A stretch of 26,569 nucleotides of DNA, taken from positions 1 through 26,569 of the forward strand of contig CAZYBE010000039.1 in the NCBI GenBank assembly GCA_964645765.1, read 5' to 3'. The notes beneath the pieces were generated by a model, which saw only the letters and a program-made list of their open reading frames with translations, did not search any database and had not been told where the DNA came from. Below are positions 23,395-26,569 of the stretch, piece after piece; position 1 is the first letter of the stretch; the number at the start of each line of letters is the position of its first letter. The DNA comes from CAZGMN01 sp964645765 (GTDB lineage Bacteria; Acidobacteriota; Aminicenantia; Aminicenantales; Aminicenantaceae). Position numbers and translations under genes: made by a program.

Positions 23395-23975
23395 ATCTTC
23401 TTCTTCTCCCTTTTTCCTTTAATTTCTTTGGGCACAACGGCTTCCTCGCGGAAGATGTATGTTTTGGCTATGAAAGCTGAAGAGATGGTCGAGGCCTCAG
23501 ATTGAGCCGGGAGGGCTTTTATGGCGAAGCTATCTACAGTGAAAAGGCGATGAAAGCGGCTCAGACGGTCGAAGAACGTAGCCAAATTGTGAAAGTTCCC
23601 TGTTATTTCTATCGAGAGCTGCCATTCATAATAATAATCCTTATCAATTTCTCCCTTAGGAATAAACTTATCTATATTGAGCCGAGAGTTAGTGGCAAGC
23701 TGATGGAGACTGCTCAGGATATCACTTGTCTCTTTTTTTTGAGGGATAACAGCCTCGAGCTCCTTTAGAGTTTTGGTCAGGGTTACGGTTTCAGCTTCAA
23801 TTTTGTCCAGCGCCACTTTTTTGGCACGGAGCCTTCCCACTTCCTCTTCAACTTTTACCCTTTCTTCTCTAACGCTCTTTAGCTGAGCGCTTTTGGGCTT
23901 GTAGAAGAAAAAGAAGAAGAGTGCGATGAGGGCCACTCCTAAGATAGCAAAACGCTGCCAGGGCCAGTCTTTCAT
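23391..23975 (-). CDS. pilO: Type IV pilus assembly protein PilO
   Basis: PilO is a bitopic inner-membrane protein that dimerises with PilN in the pilus alignment complex. The 194-residue product shows a short cytoplasmic start, one membrane helix (FAILGVALIALFFFFFY), a coiled coil (about 30-75, VREERVKVEEEVGRLRAKK) and a periplasmic ferredoxin-like domain (ending SAFIAKTYIFRE). The segment LSIEITGNFHNLATFFDRLS is a PilO hallmark. Both ends overlap neighbours by 4 nt (ATGA with pilN upstream and pilP downstream). The C-terminus is a basic tail. Confidence 0.93.
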   Translation of the reverse strand: MKDWPWQRFAILGVALIALFFFFFYKPKSAQLKSVREERVKVEEEVGRLRAKKVALDKIEAETVTLTKTLKELEAVIPQKKETSDILSSLHQLATNSRLNIDKFIPKGEIDKDYYYEWQLSIEITGNFHNLATFFDRLSRFHRLFTVDSFAIKALPAQSEASTISSAFIAKTYIFREEAVVPKEIKGKREKKKI

Positions 23976-24577
23976 TTTATCTCCTGTCCTGATTGTCCCT
24001 TGGAGGAAGGATTAACCGGTGCTGGAGGAACATAGCTTGTCGTTAATAAAAATTCTAAAATTCTTTCACTTCCTCTTGTCTGCTGAATAGAAGAAATAAG
24101 GTCGACTTTCTCGAAACTGGGGCTTGCTTCTAAATTGGAGATATAATCGGCAATCAATTTGTTCGAGAGAGCTTTTCCTTTGATTTGAACCTGTTTCTTG
24201 TCACAGGTGACCTCGTCAAGCCAGACCCAGTCAGGAATAGTTTTGCTTATCTCATCCATTGTTCGCAAGGCAACTTCCTGGAAAGACTTCAACTCGCGGA
24301 TGAGGTTTATCTTTTTCATGATGATAATCTTTTGGCCTTCGACTTTGGTTAACTTGGCTTCCACATCTCCCAGCTTACTTTTTTCGTCTTGGGCCACACT
24401 CAAGAGAGTCCTTTCTCTATTGATGGAATTTGTTTGAAAAATGGCAACAGCGGCAATAAGGACGAGGACAAGACCTATAATGAGGCTGGGAGAGACTGGT
24501 AGCTTTCTTCCCTTTGCTCTGGCTTCTTCTATGACAGGTCCTTTTGCCTCAGCCTTTAATAAGTTTATTCTTATCAT
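23972..24577 (-). CDS. pilN: Type IV pilus assembly protein PilN
   Basis: PilN carries an N-terminal cytoplasmic peptide that docks in the groove of PilM, then a membrane helix and a periplasmic domain that pairs with PilO. The 201-residue product begins MIRINLLKAEAK; the docking motif is normally INLLP, here INLLK. The membrane helix is LIIGLVLVLIAAVAIFQ (about 32-50). A coiled coil and a domain with the PilN landmark TIPDWVWLDEV follow. The C-terminal region is rich in Pro/Gly/Ser. The gene begins 3 nt after pilM and overlaps pilO by 4 nt. Confidence 0.93.
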   Translation of the reverse strand: MIRINLLKAEAKGPVIEEARAKGRKLPVSPSLIIGLVLVLIAAVAIFQTNSINRERTLLSVAQDEKSKLGDVEAKLTKVEGQKIIIMKKINLIRELKSFQEVALRTMDEISKTIPDWVWLDEVTCDKKQVQIKGKALSNKLIADYISNLEASPSFEKVDLISSIQQTRGSERILEFLLTTSYVPPAPVNPSSKGQSGQEIK

Positions 24578-24580
24578 AGC

Positions 24581-25660
24581 TTATACTTCCATTTTTCTTG
24601 TTGCCAGCCCGGCAGCCACCCCAAAAAGAGGTGCCATTTCGTGGAAATAGATAGAGTCAAATTTTCTTTCGTTATAAATGATGCTCCGAAATGGATTGAA
24701 GACCTCTGTATCTGTTTTAAACTTTTGATCGAAGAATTTGGGCAGCTCCTTTAAACTGGCTAATCCGCCGCTGAGAAAAATTTTTTCAATTTTCCTTTCT
24801 TTTCCTTCTCCAGCTTCGTAAAAAGAAAAAGTCTTCTCAATTTCTTCAAGGAGATGTTCGATATTGGTGGAAAGAGCGGTCTCGACCTGGTCGTGTGGAA
24901 AATCTTTGAGGGGGATTCCTTTGACGGCTTTCTCTGCTTCCTCCGGGCTAATGCCCAGTTCCTTTCTTATATTTTCTGTGATATAAGAGCCGCCGATCGA
25001 AAGGTCTCTAAACAACTGAGGATTCTCTTTCTCGGCAATGATAATATTGGTTGTCGTCGCCCCAAGATTGATCAGAGCGACTGTCTTGGTTTTAAAAATC
25101 TCAGTGTAATTGACCTCTAAAGCGTTCTGAAGCGCGAAAGCATCAACTTCTATGGCTTGCAAGTTTCTGTGGGCTTGAAGGATGACATTGTGGTAATTGG
25201 TTATCTTGTCTTTTTTGGCGGCAACGAGAAGGATGTCTAAATTTTTCTCCTCGGAATATAAAGGCGGCCTCAGAATGGCATAGTCGACATTTGTCTCTTC
25301 ATAAGGGTAGGGAATATTGTGTCTGGCCTCCCAGATGATGGATTCTGCCAGTTCCTCTGTTTCCATGGAGGGGAGGGATATTTTCTTGATAATCACCGAG
25401 CTTCCTGAGACGGAAATAACGACGTTCTTATTGGAAATTTTATTCTCATCGAAAATCATTTTAATGGTTTCGCTCACAGCTTCAGAATCCATGATTGTCC
25501 CTTCGACGATCGCATCACGAGGCAAGTATTCCAGCCCTATCTTCGCCACCTCATAGAGCTCTTCTCCTCCTTTCTTCTTCGACTTGAGCTCGACAGCTTT
25601 GATTGATGAAGAGCCGATGTCTAATCCAACCAATCCCTTTGGCTTGCCGAACGTTAACAT
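24581..25660 (-). CDS. pilM: Type IV pilus assembly protein PilM
   Basis: PilM is an actin-like cytoplasmic ATPase-fold protein that binds PilN and connects the alignment complex to the motor. The 359-residue product has the FtsA/actin phosphate-1 loop GLDIGSSSIKAVEL, the ALQNALEVN region, the phosphate-2 strand ALINLGATTTNIIIAE and the adenosine loop IFLSGGLASL. The length is typical. GGGAG 6 nt upstream supports the ATG. It follows coaD by 16 nt on the same strand and leads the pilMNOPQ run. Confidence 0.95.
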   Translation of the reverse strand: MLTFGKPKGLVGLDIGSSSIKAVELKSKKKGGEELYEVAKIGLEYLPRDAIVEGTIMDSEAVSETIKMIFDENKISNKNVVISVSGSSVIIKKISLPSMETEELAESIIWEARHNIPYPYEETNVDYAILRPPLYSEEKNLDILLVAAKKDKITNYHNVILQAHRNLQAIEVDAFALQNALEVNYTEIFKTKTVALINLGATTTNIIIAEKENPQLFRDLSIGGSYITENIRKELGISPEEAEKAVKGIPLKDFPHDQVETALSTNIEHLLEEIEKTFSFYEAGEGKERKIEKIFLSGGLASLKELPKFFDQKFKTDTEVFNPFRSIIYNERKFDSIYFHEMAPLFGVAAGLATRKMEV

Positions 25661-25676
25661 CTCTTTCTCCCGTTAG

Positions 25677-26210
25677 CTATAAATTAAATTGCGGGTTTTT
25701 TTTGAATTTTTCTCTGAGATTCTTTTCAGCTTCCTTCGGCACTAAATCTTTGAGACAACCGCCCAACATAAAAATTTCTTTTACCAAATTTGAACTCAAG
25801 AAAGAATAGTTGACACTGGGCATCATAAAGAATGTTTCAATCTCGGGATCGAGCTTCTGGTTCATCAAGGTCATCTGAAATTCATACTCGAAATCAGAAA
25901 CAGCTCTCAACCCTTTTATGACAATTTTAGCCTTATTTTTTCTCGCGAATTCAACAAGAAGGCCGTGGAAAGATTTCACCTCGACATTTTTATAACCAGC
26001 AAAAGTTTTCTGGATCATGTTGACTCTTTCCTTACTTGAAAAGAGAGGTTTTTTTTTAGGGTTTTCTAACACAGCGATGAGAATGCTATCAAAAATTTTC
26101 AATCCTCTCTGGATAATGTCAAAATGTCCGCTGGTGATGGGGTCAAAAGAGCCTGGGTAGACAGCTTTTTTTTCATCAGATGAGGAAGAGAAACTGGGTT
26201 TTCTGCTCAT
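25677..26210 (-). CDS. coaD: Phosphopantetheine adenylyltransferase CoaD
   Basis: CoaD transfers AMP from ATP to 4'-phosphopantetheine, the next-to-last step of CoA synthesis. The 177-residue protein from ATG 26210 has the nucleotidyltransferase signature YPGSFDPITSGHFDII, the KGLRAVSDFEYEFQM block and the ATP-gripping SVNYSFLSSNLVKEI, where E. coli has YSFISSSLVKE. It carries a short Ser-rich N-terminal extension before the canonical K-K-A-V-Y-P start. A frame to ATG 26270 exists, but the promoter's -35 (26247-26252) lies inside it, so the shorter form is preferred. No Shine-Dalgarno is evident. It heads the pil operon, a pairing with no known functional reason. Confidence 0.95.
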   Translation of the reverse strand: MSRKPSFSSSSDEKKAVYPGSFDPITSGHFDIIQRGLKIFDSILIAVLENPKKKPLFSSKERVNMIQKTFAGYKNVEVKSFHGLLVEFARKNKAKIVIKGLRAVSDFEYEFQMTLMNQKLDPEIETFFMMPSVNYSFLSSNLVKEIFMLGGCLKDLVPKEAEKNLREKFKKNPQFNL

Positions 26211-26223
26211 TCTCGCAAGGCTA

Positions 26224-26252
26224 TTACTATCAAAAAAAATATTCTTTGTCAA
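26224..26252 (-). promoter_or_regulatory. Possible promoter of the coaD-pil operon
   Basis: On the minus strand a perfect TTGACA (plus 26247-26252) is followed at 17 nt by TAGTAA (plus 26224-26229), a weak -10. The -10 ends 13 nt before the coaD ATG at 26210, giving a leader of about 6 nt. This places the start site downstream of the alternative ATG at 26270. Confidence 0.4.
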
Positions 26253-26270
26253 TTTAAAAAAAGCCCCCAT

Positions 26271-26490
26271 ATTTTTTTGAATTCAATGTCCCTTTGATTC
26301 TTTCCATTCTAACTAACCATCGAAAAAGGTTTTCGAGCCCATTTCCCTTCGTAAATGAAAAAAAGAATCTCTTTTCGAGCGGCCTGTCCTTCTCGAATCC
26401 TTTTTAGAAAATGCAACTTTGGCTTTTACAGCCTCTTATATTTTCAGATATCCAGTCTAGAGTCAATCACCAGATAGGAGGATTTAAAAG
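26271..26490. other. Gene-free AT-rich gap between coaD and the right-edge ORF
   Basis: No coding frame, tRNA or strong hairpin is seen here. TATATT at 26437-26442 could be a -10 for the rightward ORF, but no convincing -35 is at the right distance. The 9-mer TTTTCGAGC occurs twice (about 26330 and 26372), which may be chance. Confidence 0.5.
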
Positions 26491-26569
26491 GTGATTTTTA
26501 AGGTCAATTCCTCACCTTTTTGGATGATAAATCTCATCACTGCCGATGAGGCAATTTTCCCCGAAATTT
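26491..26569 (+). CDS. Possible 5' end of a gene, cut by the window edge
   Basis: A GTG at 26491 is preceded by a full AGGAGG (26476-26481) at 9-nt spacing and opens a frame that stays open for the remaining 26 codons (begins VIFKVNSSPFWM, ends DEAIFPEI). The fragment is too short to assign to a family. It would be divergent from coaD. The start codon lies in one arm of an inverted repeat (26486-26494 with 26512-26520). The strong ribosome site is the main support; a spurious frame is possible. Confidence 0.45.
   Translation, partial: MIFKVNSSPFWMINLITADEAIFPEI

Noticed and set aside
26155..26185. ATG followed by A8 near the canonical CoaD start, hinting at a frameshifted MKKAVYPG
   Set aside because: The ATG is out of frame with coaD, has no ribosome site, and the in-frame ATG at 26210 gives an intact protein.

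Overview
The window reads as ordinary chromosome from a diderm (Gram-negative-type) bacterium of moderate GC. It encodes a FadL/OmpP1 outer-membrane protein, an MsbA-like exporter, a PilQ secretin with the full PilMNOP inner-membrane/periplasmic set, and a lipoprotein with a clean lipobox. Gene content and the GC range would fit an Acidobacteriota/Aminicenantota-type lineage. That placement is an impression from the proteins, not a computed result. No phage, integrase, CRISPR array or intact insertion sequence was found. The accessory DNA visible is one family of short inverted-end repeats in two copies (5910-5982 and 11098-11278).

Layout. 58-2706: mutS. 2763-3095 (minus): an unrecognised, very acidic 110-residue protein, divergent from clpB (3298-5880). 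5881-6105: repeat copy A, then a well-formed promoter for a 73-residue NifU-type Fe-S protein. 6433-7731: FadL-type porin. 7745-7852: possible 35-codon ORF overlapping the galU start. 7849-8718: galU. 8756-9679 (minus): receiver-GGDEF protein, preceded by tRNA-Phe (9851-9923, minus) with a near-consensus promoter. 10081-11079: GT4-type glycosyltransferase. 11098-11278: repeat copy B. 11362-19940: a long plus-strand run of DUF465-like protein, catalytically dead aspartate-semialdehyde-dehydrogenase homologue, MsbA-like ABC exporter, YicC, Gmk, CoaBC, family-4 UDG and PriA, with gaps of 44 nt or less and several overlaps. 26210-19973 (minus): coaD-pilM-pilN-pilO-pilP-pilQ-lipoprotein, also tightly packed. 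26491-26569: probable start of a rightward gene cut by the window edge.

How the genes work together. The plus-strand run from 11362 looks like a housekeeping operon for envelope export (MsbA), nucleotide and cofactor supply (Gmk, CoaBC), RNA turnover (YicC) and DNA repair/restart (UDG, PriA). The minus-strand run is a type IV pilus alignment complex and secretin operon headed by another CoA gene, coaD, so two CoA-pathway steps sit in the two operons that converge at 19940/19973. 

Most notable points: (i) PriA keeps its DNA-binding and zinc parts, but Walker A, DEAH and helicase motifs V and VI are all eroded. (ii) The Asd homologue has lost both its catalytic Cys and His. (iii) The GGDEF protein has a receiver domain without the phospho-acceptor Asp. 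(iv) Several promoter-proximal genes (mutS, the acidic ORF, coaD, the glycosyltransferase) have their -10 box only 12-17 nt from the ATG and no Shine-Dalgarno, which suggests near-leaderless mRNAs. I did not find a clear new multi-gene defence or metabolic system.
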